Positions 8,621 through 16,284 are shown, numbered from the stretch's first letter. The stretch is DNA of 64,000 nucleotides from Hymenobacter gelipurpurascens (GCF_900187375.1 NZ_FYEW01000002.1:1450250-1514249), one strand, 5' to 3'. Numbers and translations are program-made. Notes: generated from the sequence alone by a model not told the origin.

Positions 8621-9238
8621 CTACCTGACAAGGCGTTGCTTTTCTAAACGGGCAAGTTGCTTGATGAGCGCGCCAGAATTGGTTATCTCCGTCGCCTGCC
8701 AGTGGTCATCCTGCCGGCGCATTTTTACTTCCACTACCAAGGTAGTGTCGTACCGGGGTTGGCTAACCTCTAGGCCTACGATGGCCTGATCACCCTGTTC
8801 CCGGGTGTATTTGATGCCTCGGAACTGACTCCCTGGCCCGGCCACCGTACCCATCATACCCAGCACCGACAGATTCAATAGTCCCGCTGGGCGCGCCGAT
8901 TCTCTAGCAGCAACGGCGCCGGTTTCAATGTACAGCTGCACTTCCTTCCGGGCCGCTTCCGTGAGCTGGGGCTTCAACAGCGGCAGAGCGTGCTTGAGTG
9001 CAAAGCCTCTTGGAATAAAGTTGTCCAGCTCCTCGCTCTGGGCCGCTACCTGATCCACTAGGTTCCCCGTAACGCTCCTGATATCCACGTAGCGCTCAAA
9101 CTCCGCCATGTCGTGCGTTTGGGTGGCTTTGGCTGCCTGCATTAGTGAGAAGGTTGGGCTTTTGCTAAGGCTGCGGTAATACACATAGCCGCCTACAGCC
9201 AGGCCAAGCAGTATAAGTACCAGAATTACTCTCTTCAT
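8621..9238 (-). CDS. DUF2939 family membrane-anchored protein
   Basis: A 205-residue protein with an N-terminal membrane anchor (VILVLILLGLAVGGYVYY, residues 4-21) and a soluble part that would lie outside the cytoplasm. The segment TFSLMQAAKATQTHDMAEFE followed by RYVDI is characteristic of DUF2939, in which a short helical repeat is followed by a beta-rich region. No enzymatic motif was seen. It converges with the PLDc_N-like gene and diverges from the GDPD gene. Confidence 0.8.
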   Translation of the reverse strand: MKRVILVLILLGLAVGGYVYYRSLSKSPTFSLMQAAKATQTHDMAEFERYVDIRSVTGNLVDQVAAQSEELDNFIPRGFALKHALPLLKPQLTEAARKEVQLYIETGAVAARESARPAGLLNLSVLGMMGTVAGPGSQFRGIKYTREQGDQAIVGLEVSQPRYDTTLVVEVKMRRQDDHWQATEITNSGALIKQLARLEKQRLVR

Positions 9239-9355
9239 GTAAGCAATGGTAAAGTTGAAGTAGGACGGTTACACTAACGGTCCTAATGGGAATGAGTTGA
9301 TAAGTGAATCTGAGTTCATTTTTTCCGTAGTAAGGCAATAGCAAACTCAACTTCT

Positions 9356-10189
9356 ATGCCTCAAAACACATTCCCGGCTATACATGGCCACCGTGGCTGC
9401 CGTGGCCTACGCCCCGAAAATACGCTGCCAGCGTTTCGCCACGCGCTGGCTTTAGGGGTAGATGTTCTGGAATTGGATGTTGTCATCTCCGCCGATCGGC
9501 AAGTTGTGGTATCGCATGAGCCCTGGTTTTCCGCTGCTATTTGCCGCACTCCTGATGGGCTTCCTATCAGCCTCGAGACCGGGCTGCAGCACAACCTGTA
9601 TGCCTTGCCCTACGCTACCATCCGGCAATACGACTGCGGTCTTACGCGCCATAAAAGCTTTCCGGAGCAGCAGACTGAGCCCGCCTATAAGCCCTTGCTG
9701 CGCGAAGTTTTTGAGGAGGTAGAACACTACGTAGCTATGCACACTCGGGCGCCCGTGGGGTATAGCATCGAGATAAAAAGCTCGCCTGCCGGTGCTGGAA
9801 TATTTCACCCGTTGCCGGCGGAGTTTTTTGAATTGGTCTACGCTGAGATTGTTGCCGCCGGGGTAGGGGAGAGGACCACCCTTTTATGCTTTGATAAACG
9901 CATTCTGCAGGTAGCCAAAATGCAGGCACCGGGCCTTCCGCTTTGCTTGCTAGTAGAGGATGACCGCCCAGTAGAAGAGCACCTACAGGAGCTCGGATTT
10001 CTCCCTGCTGTTTACGGCATGCACCATCCCTTACTTACTACTGGCCTAGCAGATTTCCTGCGTGAGCAAGGAGTAGCCATTGTGCCCTGGACGGTGAATA
10101 ACCCCGAGGACATAGTGCGCGTCCTGGCGTTCGAACCTGCCGGTATCACCACGGACTATCCTGATAGGCTCCTTGCTCTTCGGCACTGA
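9356..10189 (+). CDS. Glycerophosphodiester phosphodiesterase
   Basis: A 277-residue GDPD-type TIM-barrel enzyme that hydrolyses glycerophosphodiesters to glycerol 3-phosphate and an alcohol. The N-terminal motif HGHRGCRGLRPENTLPAF supplies the catalytic histidine and arginine. The acidic metal ligands are in GVDVLELDVV (about 34-43), and the second histidine is in VVVSHEPWF. EIKSSP (about 138) supplies another metal-binding glutamate, and WTVNNPEDI is the typical C-terminal motif. There is no signal peptide, so it is probably cytoplasmic. A terminator follows at 10309. Confidence 0.94.
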   Translation: MPQNTFPAIHGHRGCRGLRPENTLPAFRHALALGVDVLELDVVISADRQVVVSHEPWFSAAICRTPDGLPISLETGLQHNLYALPYATIRQYDCGLTRHKSFPEQQTEPAYKPLLREVFEEVEHYVAMHTRAPVGYSIEIKSSPAGAGIFHPLPAEFFELVYAEIVAAGVGERTTLLCFDKRILQVAKMQAPGLPLCLLVEDDRPVEEHLQELGFLPAVYGMHHPLLTTGLADFLREQGVAIVPWTVNNPEDIVRVLAFEPAGITTDYPDRLLALRH

Positions 10190-10308
10190 ACAGTTCGCTC
10201 CAATGATGTTTACTACACGGACTCAGTCGCGTTTGATGGTGGTGCTGTTAGTGGGCGGAAGTATATACCCTGTGTAATGCCTCGACAACAGTAAAGAAGG
10301 ACTTGCTG

Positions 10309-10347
10309 CGGCTGAAATGGCTCTCACGAGCTATTTCAGCCGTTTTT
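10309..10347 (+). terminator. Rho-independent terminator of the GDPD gene
   Basis: The stem CGGCTGAAATGGCTC / GAGCTATTTCAGCCG has a single mismatch and the loop TCAC, followed by TTTTT. It insulates the array downstream. Confidence 0.88.
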
Positions 10348-10350
10348 CAT

Positions 10351-10475
10351 TGTAACTGTTACGCCTTGTGATGTATGTTACATTGTTGTATTGTTACACT
10401 GTTCATAATGTAACGTGTTTCATTTGTAACATTGTTTATGCGTTACACTGCTTCAACTGTTCACTGTTACGTAAC
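10351..10475. repeat. Iteron-like array of GTWAC repeats
   Basis: Pentamers GTTAC or GTAAC start at 10352, 10358, 10377, 10393, 10410, 10426, 10442, 10466 and 10471 (a tenth at 10523). From 10377 to 10442 the spacing is 16, 17, 16 and 16 bp, and the intervening bases are also similar, with consensus GTWACAYTGTTYATNN: five degenerate direct repeats. The array ends in the perfect palindrome GTTACGTAAC. It lies just upstream of a helix-turn-helix gene. Confidence 0.8.
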
Positions 10476-10538
10476 TATGTTTTGTATTTTGAAACACTTT
10501 TTACATATTTACATAACATAAAGTAACAACCTCGTTAG

Positions 10539-10925
10539 ATGCCAAATCAAGGCGAAATACTCCAGGAAGCTATCAAAAACAGTGGTATATCCATCACGCG
10601 TATCGTGGAGGAGCTGGGTATTACACGTCCAACGATCTATCGTAAATTCAAAGAAGATACACTTGATTACGCTTTCGTAAAGCGTGTCGGTGATGTAATT
10701 GGACATGATTTTTCACATTACTTTACATCTTTACAACAAGCATCTCTTCCTTTTGTAACGCCATCTGTATCGAGTAGCGTTTCTCATAGTGTAACAACTA
10801 AGAGTGTTACACCTGCTTTGCCTGATTCAGACTTAACCAAGCAGCTTTTGGCCCTCCAGACGAAGTACATTGCATTGTTGGAAGCATATAATGAACTGCT
10901 GTTACGAGTGTATGGTCCTAAGTGA
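10539..10925 (+). CDS. Helix-turn-helix DNA-binding protein next to iterons and parS
   Basis: A 128-residue protein. The N-terminal helix-turn-helix (residues 4-50) contains ISITRIVEELGITRPTIYRK, the type used by small Bacteroidota regulators of the XRE or Fis-like class. A Ser/Thr/Val-rich linker (about 67-95) follows, and then a short amphipathic helix, LLALQTKYIALLEAYNELLL, that may dimerise. The gene is more AT-rich than its neighbours and holds four more GTWAC pentamers (10755, 10791, 10806, 10901). The iteron-like array lies upstream and a parS site begins 7 bp after its stop. It probably binds the array and may regulate itself or organise the locus; no target is proven. Confidence 0.75.
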   Translation: MPNQGEILQEAIKNSGISITRIVEELGITRPTIYRKFKEDTLDYAFVKRVGDVIGHDFSHYFTSLQQASLPFVTPSVSSSVSHSVTTKSVTPALPDSDLTKQLLALQTKYIALLEAYNELLLRVYGPK

Positions 10926-10931
10926 CAAATT

Positions 10932-10947
10932 TGTTCCACGTGAAACA
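10932..10947. other. parS centromere-like site
   Basis: TGTTCCACGTGAAACA matches the ParB-binding consensus TGTTNCACGTGAAACA at all fixed positions. ParB loads here and spreads to drive chromosome segregation with ParA and to recruit SMC. parS sites lie near oriC in most bacteria. This is the only perfect match I found in the window. Confidence 0.9.
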
Positions 10948-11154
10948 TTTTTGTTTGCTGTCTAGTAGTCGCCGCGCCTGACAAGAGCTTTACAACAACA
11001 GGTGGGCAGGTGGAAAAACAATCACCACAACGGGGTGAGGTGACAGCATAAGAGCCGTGGTTCATGGCTGCTGGTCTCATCAAAGAGCAGGCCTAGTCAG
11101 GCTGCTTGCTTATTCAAACACAGAAGCATTACACGTACCAATCAGGCTGTCTTT

Positions 11155-11718
11155 ATGCCCTCTCAAGTGCTACCAGAAGTGCGCGGTGTCTCGTATTCAC
11201 GGGTTACCCTTACCGAGCTGATGATTCCTTCTTATGCCAACTTTGGCGGGAAGATCCACGGAGGTATTCTGCTCTCCCTAATGGACAAGGTGGCCTACGC
11301 GGCAGCTTCAAAACATGCCGGTAATTACTGCGTGACCGTGAGTGTGGATGGAGTCAATTTTCTGCAGCCGGTGGAAGTGGGAGAATTGGTTTCCTTACTG
11401 GCATCCGTGAACTACGTCGGACGCACTTCTCTGCTCGTCGGCATTAAGGTAATAGCCGAGGATGTGCGCACGGGAACAGTGAAGCATACCAATACTTCCT
11501 ACTTCACTATGGTAGCCAAGGATGATGAAGGCAAGCCCACTCAAGTCCCCAAGCTCCTGCTGGAGACACCCGAGGATACCCGCCGATTCTTTGAGGCCAT
11601 CAAGCGCCGGGAGTTCAATGCCCAGTACCGAGAGGAGTTCAACAATGCATTGACTCAGATAGCCGCAGTGGAGCAGATGGGCCTCCTGCAAAATGAGCGG
11701 TGCCAAATAGGCTACTGA
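11155..11718 (+). CDS. Acyl-CoA thioesterase (hotdog fold)
   Basis: A 187-residue hotdog-fold protein of the YciA/BFIT-like acyl-CoA hydrolase family. The motif ANFGGKIHGGILLSLMDKVA (residues 30-49) carries the hotdog helix; the catalytic acid is probably the aspartate in LMDKVA. VTVSVDGVNFLQPVEVGELV and HTNTSYFTMVAKDD are the typical strands. It would hydrolyse acyl-CoA to free acid and CoA in the cytoplasm. The tail after about residue 150 is charged and helical. It stands alone between the parS site and a converging DUF721 gene. Confidence 0.9.
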   Translation: MPSQVLPEVRGVSYSRVTLTELMIPSYANFGGKIHGGILLSLMDKVAYAAASKHAGNYCVTVSVDGVNFLQPVEVGELVSLLASVNYVGRTSLLVGIKVIAEDVRTGTVKHTNTSYFTMVAKDDEGKPTQVPKLLLETPEDTRRFFEAIKRREFNAQYREEFNNALTQIAAVEQMGLLQNERCQIGY

Positions 11719-11952
11719 GCAGCCCCAAGAGGTCAGCAGTCAGATGAAGATTTAAAGCTTACCTGAAGTCGTTAACCAAGCTGAAGTAGGGCAGAGTCAA
11801 TGCGCAATGCGACTGAGCTACTCGAGTGCGAGTACCGAAGATGAGCTGAGAGCTTGCCAAAGAATAAGTCCTGCCAAACTAGCGCAGAGAATGTAGCTGC
11901 TTTAGCGGGCCTTGGAGCAAACAGGAACAGAATGGCAAAAGGGGGTAGAGGC

Positions 11953-12276
11953 CTAGAGGAACACAACCTCCTTAATTACTTCTTCGCCAACCTCTGCATT
12001 GATGATTTCCAGCACACGGGTCTTGGCCATGAAGAGTTCATGCTTAAGCGGGGCAGAAGTTAGCCGCACGAAAAGCTTGCCGTTGCTGACATAGACCTCC
12101 TGAGTCTTCATCGCAACTGCCTTGCCCATTACCTTCTCCCAGCTGGCCACTACTACTACCTCATTCAATTTGCCCTGCAGACGGTAGGCTTTCAACAAAG
12201 CCTTAATCCCATCCTTCAGCGGCACGATATCCGACTTACGAGAATTTTCTGGTGAATAAGGTTTTTTAAAAGCCAT
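11953..12276 (-). CDS. DUF721 protein (DciA-like)
   Basis: A 107-residue DUF721 protein. The family includes DciA, the ancestral loader of the replicative helicase DnaB. The core EVVVVASWEKVMGKAVAMKT (about 40-59) and the strand NGKLFVRLTSAPLKHELFM match the KH-like fold of DUF721. It reads in the same direction as recF just upstream, with 79 bp between them, which supports a DNA-replication role. A -7 element TATCTTTG is at 12335-12342 on the minus strand. Whether it really loads helicase in this organism is inference. Confidence 0.82.
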   Translation of the reverse strand: MAFKKPYSPENSRKSDIVPLKDGIKALLKAYRLQGKLNEVVVVASWEKVMGKAVAMKTQEVYVSNGKLFVRLTSAPLKHELFMAKTRVLEIINAEVGEEVIKEVVFL

Positions 12277-12334
12277 TTTAGTAAAATAACGCGCGAAGGA
12301 AAGCCTCCTTTTAAAGGTCGAAAGTGGCGTAGCG

Positions 12335-12342
12335 CAAAGATA
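12335..12342 (-). promoter_or_regulatory. -7 element before the DUF721 gene
   Basis: TATCTTTG (minus strand) is an exact match to the Bacteroidota -7 box TAnnTTTG, about 60 bp before the start. No clear TTG lies at the expected distance. Confidence 0.45.
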
Positions 12343-12355
12343 AGTCCAAGCTGGG

Positions 12356-13468
12356 CTAAAGCAGAGTCACGACCCCAGAGTCAACCCGAAAACGCCGGAT
12401 ATCTTCGGAGAGGGCAGAGAGGATTTGATAGGTACGCTCTAGGTGAGTGTCCGTCAGGAATATCTGCCCGAAAGTTTGATTAGCTACCAACTGCATAAGG
12501 CGAGTGATGCGCTTCTCGTCCAGACGGTCAAAGATGTCATCAAGAAGGAGCAGGGGCTTGTGCTGCTTGCGCGCGGCCAGGATTTCGAACTGTGCCAGCT
12601 TGAGCGCAATGGCAAACGACTTCTGCTGGCCCTGCGAGCCATAGCCTTTAACCGCTAGGCCATTCATAAGAAACGTCACGTCGTCGCGGTGAGGGCCCGT
12701 GGTGGTGCGTTGCAACATAAGGTCTTTGCGTTCCTGCAGTCGGAGGAGCTTAAGAAAGTCGGCGCCAGGAAGCTCACTCTTATAGGTAAGCGTTACTACC
12801 TCGCTACCATCAGCAAGCTGCTCGTAGTGGCGCTGAAATACGGGCTCAAACTCCTGTAGAAATTCCTGACGCTTACGAACCAGCTCCTCACCAAGCGGAG
12901 CCAACTGTTCATCCAATACCAACAGGTAGTCCCGGTCGTAGCCAACTTGGCGGTCGGTGGCCAACTTGAGCAGGGAGTTGCGCTGCTTGAGCAGATGCGA
13001 GTACTTAATCAGTAGTTCTAGGTACTCATGATCGAGCTGCGAAATTAGGCTGTCGAAATACTTGCGCCGTTCCTCGCTGCCTTGCCTGATCAGGTCAGTA
13101 TCGTAGGGAGAGATAAGAACTACCGGGAAGCGGCCGATATGATCGGAGATACGGTCGTAGGCCTGCTTATTGTGGAGCACCGATTTCTTCTGGCCGGCAC
13201 GCAGGCTGCACTGGATCAATTCCGTTTTTGCTTCTGCTTCCAGTTGAAACTTGCCCTTCACCACAAAGAACTCTTCGCCTTGTTTTATGCTTTGAACATC
13301 AGAAGTGGTAAAGGCACTCTTAGTGAGCGACAAGTAATGAATGGCATCTAGCAGGTTGGTCTTGCCGCTGCCGTTGTCGCCCACAAAGCAATTGATGTGA
13401 GGGGAGAGTAAAAGGTTTGCCTCGTCGTAGTTCTTAAAGAACAATAAATGCAGCGTTTCTAGAATCAT
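12356..13468 (-). CDS. recF: DNA replication and repair protein RecF
   Basis: A 370-residue SMC-like ATPase that, with RecO and RecR, loads RecA at single-strand gaps. Walker A is GDNGSGKTNLL (about residue 30). The signature region reads GYGSQGQQKSFAIALKLAQF (about 272), and Walker B/D-loop is LLLLDDIFDRLDEKR (about 307). Length fits the family. In many bacteria recF lies close to dnaA, dnaN and oriC. Here it is with a DUF721 gene and a parS site, but dnaA and dnaN are not in the window. It is divergent from pdhA with only 66 bp between starts. Confidence 0.96.
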   Translation of the reverse strand: MILETLHLLFFKNYDEANLLLSPHINCFVGDNGSGKTNLLDAIHYLSLTKSAFTTSDVQSIKQGEEFFVVKGKFQLEAEAKTELIQCSLRAGQKKSVLHNKQAYDRISDHIGRFPVVLISPYDTDLIRQGSEERRKYFDSLISQLDHEYLELLIKYSHLLKQRNSLLKLATDRQVGYDRDYLLVLDEQLAPLGEELVRKRQEFLQEFEPVFQRHYEQLADGSEVVTLTYKSELPGADFLKLLRLQERKDLMLQRTTTGPHRDDVTFLMNGLAVKGYGSQGQQKSFAIALKLAQFEILAARKQHKPLLLLDDIFDRLDEKRITRLMQLVANQTFGQIFLTDTHLERTYQILSALSEDIRRFRVDSGVVTLL

Positions 13469-13481
13469 GCGCGGTTCGGAA

Positions 13482-13505
13482 TTGCAATCCTTTTACGTAC
13501 TTTCG
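13482..13505 (+). promoter_or_regulatory. Putative promoter of pdhA
   Basis: TTG at 13482 and TACTTTCG at 13498-13505 (one base off the TAnnTTTG box) lie 30 bp before the start, in the short divergent recF-pdhA gap. The spacing, 16 bp, is shorter than in the other promoters here. Confidence 0.4.
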
Positions 13506-13534
13506 CATCCCAAACGCGAACAACCGAGAGCAAG

Positions 13535-14704
13535 ATGGCGGAGACGAAAGTAAAGGCTGCCTCCAAGGCTTCCAATTCGACGAAAAAATCGTCGACCCCT
13601 AACGCTGCATCCTCTAAGGACACCAAAACGGTGAAGCAGCCTGATCCGGTGTTGCCGCCAGCGAATGCTGAGGCAGCCGCCGCAACCCATGCCCCCAAGG
13701 CTACCCAGCCCGTTACTCCTGAGTTTCCGAAAGAAACGTATCTGCAGTGGTATCAGCAGATGCAGCTCATTCGCAAGTTTGAGGAGAAGACTGGTCAGCT
13801 ATATGGTCAGCAAAAAATTAAAGGCTTCTGTCACCTCTACATCGGCCAGGAGGCTTGTGTAGCAGGTGCTGTGTCAGCCCTGACGAAAGACGACAAGTGG
13901 ATTACCGCTTATCGTGACCACGCTCATCCGCTGGCTTTGGGTACTTCCCCTAACGCCATCATGGCCGAGATGTTTGCCAAAGCTACCGGCTGCTCTAAAG
14001 GCAAAGGGGGCTCCATGCACATGTTCGATAAGAACGTGAACTTCGTAGGTGGCCACGGTATCGTGGGTGCTCAGGTACCTATGGGTGCTGGCATTGCCTT
14101 CGCCGAGAAGTACAACAAGACCGGCAACCTCTGCATCTGCTACATGGGTGACGGTGCTGTGCGCCAAGGTGCCCTGCACGAGGCCTTCAACATGGCCATG
14201 CTGTGGAAGCTACCCGTAATCTTTGTGGTAGAGAACAACGGCTACGCCATGGGTACCTCGGTGCAGCGTACTTCTAACGTGACGGAGCTCTACACCTTGG
14301 GTGAGAGCTACGACATGCCATCGGAGCCCGTGAATGCCATGAACGTAGAGGATGTGCACAACGCCGTGGCCAGTGCCGCTGAGCGTGCGCGTGCAGGCGA
14401 AGGCCCCACGTTCCTGGAGTTCAAAACCTACCGCTACAAAGGCCACTCCATGAGTGACCCAGCTAAATACCGCACGAAGGAAGAACTGGAAGACTACCGC
14501 TCCCGCGACTCCATCGAATCGGTACGCCACACCATCCTGACCCATAACATGGCCACGGAAGAGGATCTGGCGGCTATCGATGAGAAGATCAAGGCGCAGG
14601 TACAAGAGTCCGTAGAGTTTGCTGAGAACTCGCCGTACCCAACCCCCGACGAGCTGTACAAAGACGTGTACGTACAGCAGGACTATCCGTACATCCGCGA
14701 CTAG
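13535..14704 (+). CDS. pdhA: Pyruvate dehydrogenase E1 component, alpha subunit
   Basis: A 389-residue protein of the heterotetrameric PDH E1. With the beta subunit it decarboxylates pyruvate and passes the acetyl group to lipoyl-E2. The thiamine-diphosphate motif runs from GDGAVRQGALHEAFNMAML to VVENNGYAMGTS (about 208-240). The phosphorylation-loop equivalent is YRYKGHSMSDPAKYRT (about 305). Residues 1-62 are an unusual Ala/Lys/Ser/Thr/Pro-rich extension before PEFPKETYLQWYQQMQLIRK, where the family normally begins. The beta subunit and E2 genes are not adjacent; the next gene is a TPR protein. Confidence 0.95.
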   Translation: MAETKVKAASKASNSTKKSSTPNAASSKDTKTVKQPDPVLPPANAEAAAATHAPKATQPVTPEFPKETYLQWYQQMQLIRKFEEKTGQLYGQQKIKGFCHLYIGQEACVAGAVSALTKDDKWITAYRDHAHPLALGTSPNAIMAEMFAKATGCSKGKGGSMHMFDKNVNFVGGHGIVGAQVPMGAGIAFAEKYNKTGNLCICYMGDGAVRQGALHEAFNMAMLWKLPVIFVVENNGYAMGTSVQRTSNVTELYTLGESYDMPSEPVNAMNVEDVHNAVASAAERARAGEGPTFLEFKTYRYKGHSMSDPAKYRTKEELEDYRSRDSIESVRHTILTHNMATEEDLAAIDEKIKAQVQESVEFAENSPYPTPDELYKDVYVQQDYPYIRD

Positions 14705-14753
14705 TACGCGGGCATTAAACCAGCCTCACGCGGCTGCCCTTTTGAGCTACCCC

Positions 14754-15527
14754 ATGTCAAAGATTCCTTTTACAGGCAAGAGTCCCCAGGCCCGCCAGCA
14801 ACAGCAGGTAACGTCCACGGATCCACTGCAGCCCGCTGAAGCCTACAATCCGGAGCACCCGTTGTTGGAAGACCCGGATGCGTTGGCTATCCGTTTGGTG
14901 GAGTCGGAGGATTTCCTGCGCCGTAACAAGAACGTATTGCTAGGCCTAGCGGCTGTGGTAATATTGGCGGTAGCAGGTGCCTTTGGCTATTATATGTGGC
15001 GCAGCTCGCAGGACGAGAAAGGACAAGCGGCCATGTTACGGGCCGTGAGCTATTGGGAAGCTGACTCCCTGCAGAAAGCCATGAAGGGCGACGGTCGTAA
15101 CCTGGGCCTGGAGCGCGTTGCTTCTGAGTACAGCGGTTCGGCTGCCGGCAACCTGGCCAACTTCTATGCGGGTGCTGGTGCGCTCAAAGAAGGCAAGTAC
15201 AAAGAGGCCATTGATTACCTGGAGGACTTCAGCTCCGATGACCTGCTGGTACAGGCCCGGGCTTATGCCTTGCTGGGTGATGCCCACCTGGAACTGAACC
15301 AGCCCAAAGAAGCAGCTGACTTTTATAACAAGGCGGCTAACCACAACGCCAACGAGTTCTTCTCGCCGGGTTATCTTCTGAAAGAAGCTACTGCCCGGGA
15401 GCTGGCGAAGGACTACGCGGGTGCCGTCACTGCCTACGATAAAATCCTGAACGATTACCCCGCCGCCGCTGAAGCAGCTGAGGCAAAGCAGTACAAGGCC
15501 CGCGCCGAAGGACTAACTGGTAAATAG
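14754..15527 (+). CDS. Membrane-anchored TPR protein
   Basis: A 257-residue protein starting at ATG 14754 (MSKIPFTGKS); longer reading from 14619 would overlap pdhA in another frame and is not believed. Residues 1-60 are cytoplasmic, a single membrane helix follows (VLLGLAAVVILAVAGAFGYYMW, about 63-84), and then tetratricopeptide-like repeats (about 120-250, for example AYALLGDAHLELNQPKEAAD). The layout resembles YfgM-type proteins that help the Sec/BAM chaperone network, but that role is inference. It follows pdhA by 49 bp and is closed by a perfect 36 bp palindromic terminator. Confidence 0.85.
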   Translation: MSKIPFTGKSPQARQQQQVTSTDPLQPAEAYNPEHPLLEDPDALAIRLVESEDFLRRNKNVLLGLAAVVILAVAGAFGYYMWRSSQDEKGQAAMLRAVSYWEADSLQKAMKGDGRNLGLERVASEYSGSAAGNLANFYAGAGALKEGKYKEAIDYLEDFSSDDLLVQARAYALLGDAHLELNQPKEAADFYNKAANHNANEFFSPGYLLKEATARELAKDYAGAVTAYDKILNDYPAAAEAAEAKQYKARAEGLTGK

Positions 15528-15544
15528 GTATACTTGCTTACTGC

Positions 15545-15580
15545 AAACAGAAAAGGTGGCCTAGGCCACCTTTTCTGTTT
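15545..15580. terminator. Perfect 36 bp palindromic terminator
   Basis: The 36 bases are their own reverse complement: AAACAGAAAAGGTGGCCTAGG and its mirror. The centre is CCTAGG within GGCCTAGGCC, so the hairpin has no unpaired loop beyond what folding forces. It probably ends the TPR transcript. Confidence 0.8.
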
Positions 15581-15642
15581 ATAAACGGGCCACATCAAAC
15601 AAAGTGGGGCCGGAGAAGTAGGTGTGCAGATAGTTGCTTCTT

Positions 15643-15692
15643 TTGCAGCAGTATTCATGCAGGCTAGTTGCAGCAGTATTCATGCAGGCTAG
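15643..15692. repeat. Exact tandem duplication, 2 x 25 bp
   Basis: The 25-mer beginning TTGCAGCAGTATTCATGCAG occurs twice back to back (15643-15667 and 15668-15692) without a mismatch, 40 bp before ribH. Confidence 0.95.
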
Positions 15693-15731
15693 GCCTATCG
15701 GTCTCCTTCACTTATCATCAATACCTCATCC

Positions 15732-16208
15732 ATGGCAACCGCACTAAAGAACCTGAGCGACTACACTTCCGATAACTTCATCGACATTTCCGAGAAACGG
15801 TTTGGGCTGGTAGTAGCCGAGTGGAACCGCGATATCACCGACACGCTGGCGCGAGGTGCCTACGAAACCCTCATCAAGCACGGCGCTAAGCCCGAGAACA
15901 TCTTCCGAAACACTGTGCCCGGCAGCTTCGAGCTCACGCTAGGCGCCCAACTGCTGGCGCAGCACGAGGAGATTGATGCCGTAATCTGTCTGGGTGTGGT
16001 TATTCAGGGAGAAACCAAGCACGATGACTACATCTGCCATGCCGTGGCCAGCGGTATCACCAACGTAGGCCTCAAGTTTAACAAGCCGGTTATTTTTGGG
16101 TTGGTAACTACCAACACGCTGGAGCAGGCCTGGGACCGGGCCGGCGGAAAGCATGGCAACAAAGGAGTAGAGGGTGCCGTGGCCGCCATTCATATGCTCG
16201 GCTTCTAG
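15732..16208 (+). CDS. ribH: 6,7-dimethyl-8-ribityllumazine synthase
   Basis: A 158-residue enzyme that joins 5-amino-6-ribitylaminouracil with 3,4-dihydroxy-2-butanone 4-phosphate in riboflavin synthesis and forms icosahedral or pentameric shells. Family motifs in order: FGLVVAEWNRDITDTLARGA, VPGSFELTLGAQLL (about 60-73), VICLGVVIQGETKHDDYICH (the active-site histidine in TKHDDY, about 96), and VIFGLVTTNTLEQAWDRAGG near the end. Length is normal. No FMN riboswitch is visible upstream; the leader holds only the 25 bp duplication. It stands apart from other rib genes. Confidence 0.96.
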   Translation: MATALKNLSDYTSDNFIDISEKRFGLVVAEWNRDITDTLARGAYETLIKHGAKPENIFRNTVPGSFELTLGAQLLAQHEEIDAVICLGVVIQGETKHDDYICHAVASGITNVGLKFNKPVIFGLVTTNTLEQAWDRAGGKHGNKGVEGAVAAIHMLGF

Positions 16209-16284
16209 GCGAATTGCTAGCAGAATGAGCGCAGTGGCCTAGCGGGTGTAAAATGCTTACCAGCTCACTTAAACTCAACTGTAG

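Larger units (their letters stand above)
10190..10538. other. Gene-free AT-rich region with terminator and iteron-like array
   Basis: No gene. It holds the GDPD terminator (10309-10347) and then about 190 bp of AT-rich DNA containing ten GTTAC or GTAAC pentamers, described separately. It is markedly richer in A+T than its neighbours. Confidence 0.85.

Noticed and set aside
11772..11966. 64-codon minus-strand frame overlapping the end of the DUF721 gene
   Set aside because: Low-quality composition, overlaps a recognised gene, no promoter or family.
10351..13468. oriC called directly at the GTWAC array
   Set aside because: No DnaA-box (TTATCCACA) cluster and no dnaA or dnaN are visible; kept only as an origin-proximal hint.
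15600..15731. FMN riboswitch in the ribH leader
   Set aside because: No conserved FMN-element blocks; the leader is short and contains a tandem duplication instead.
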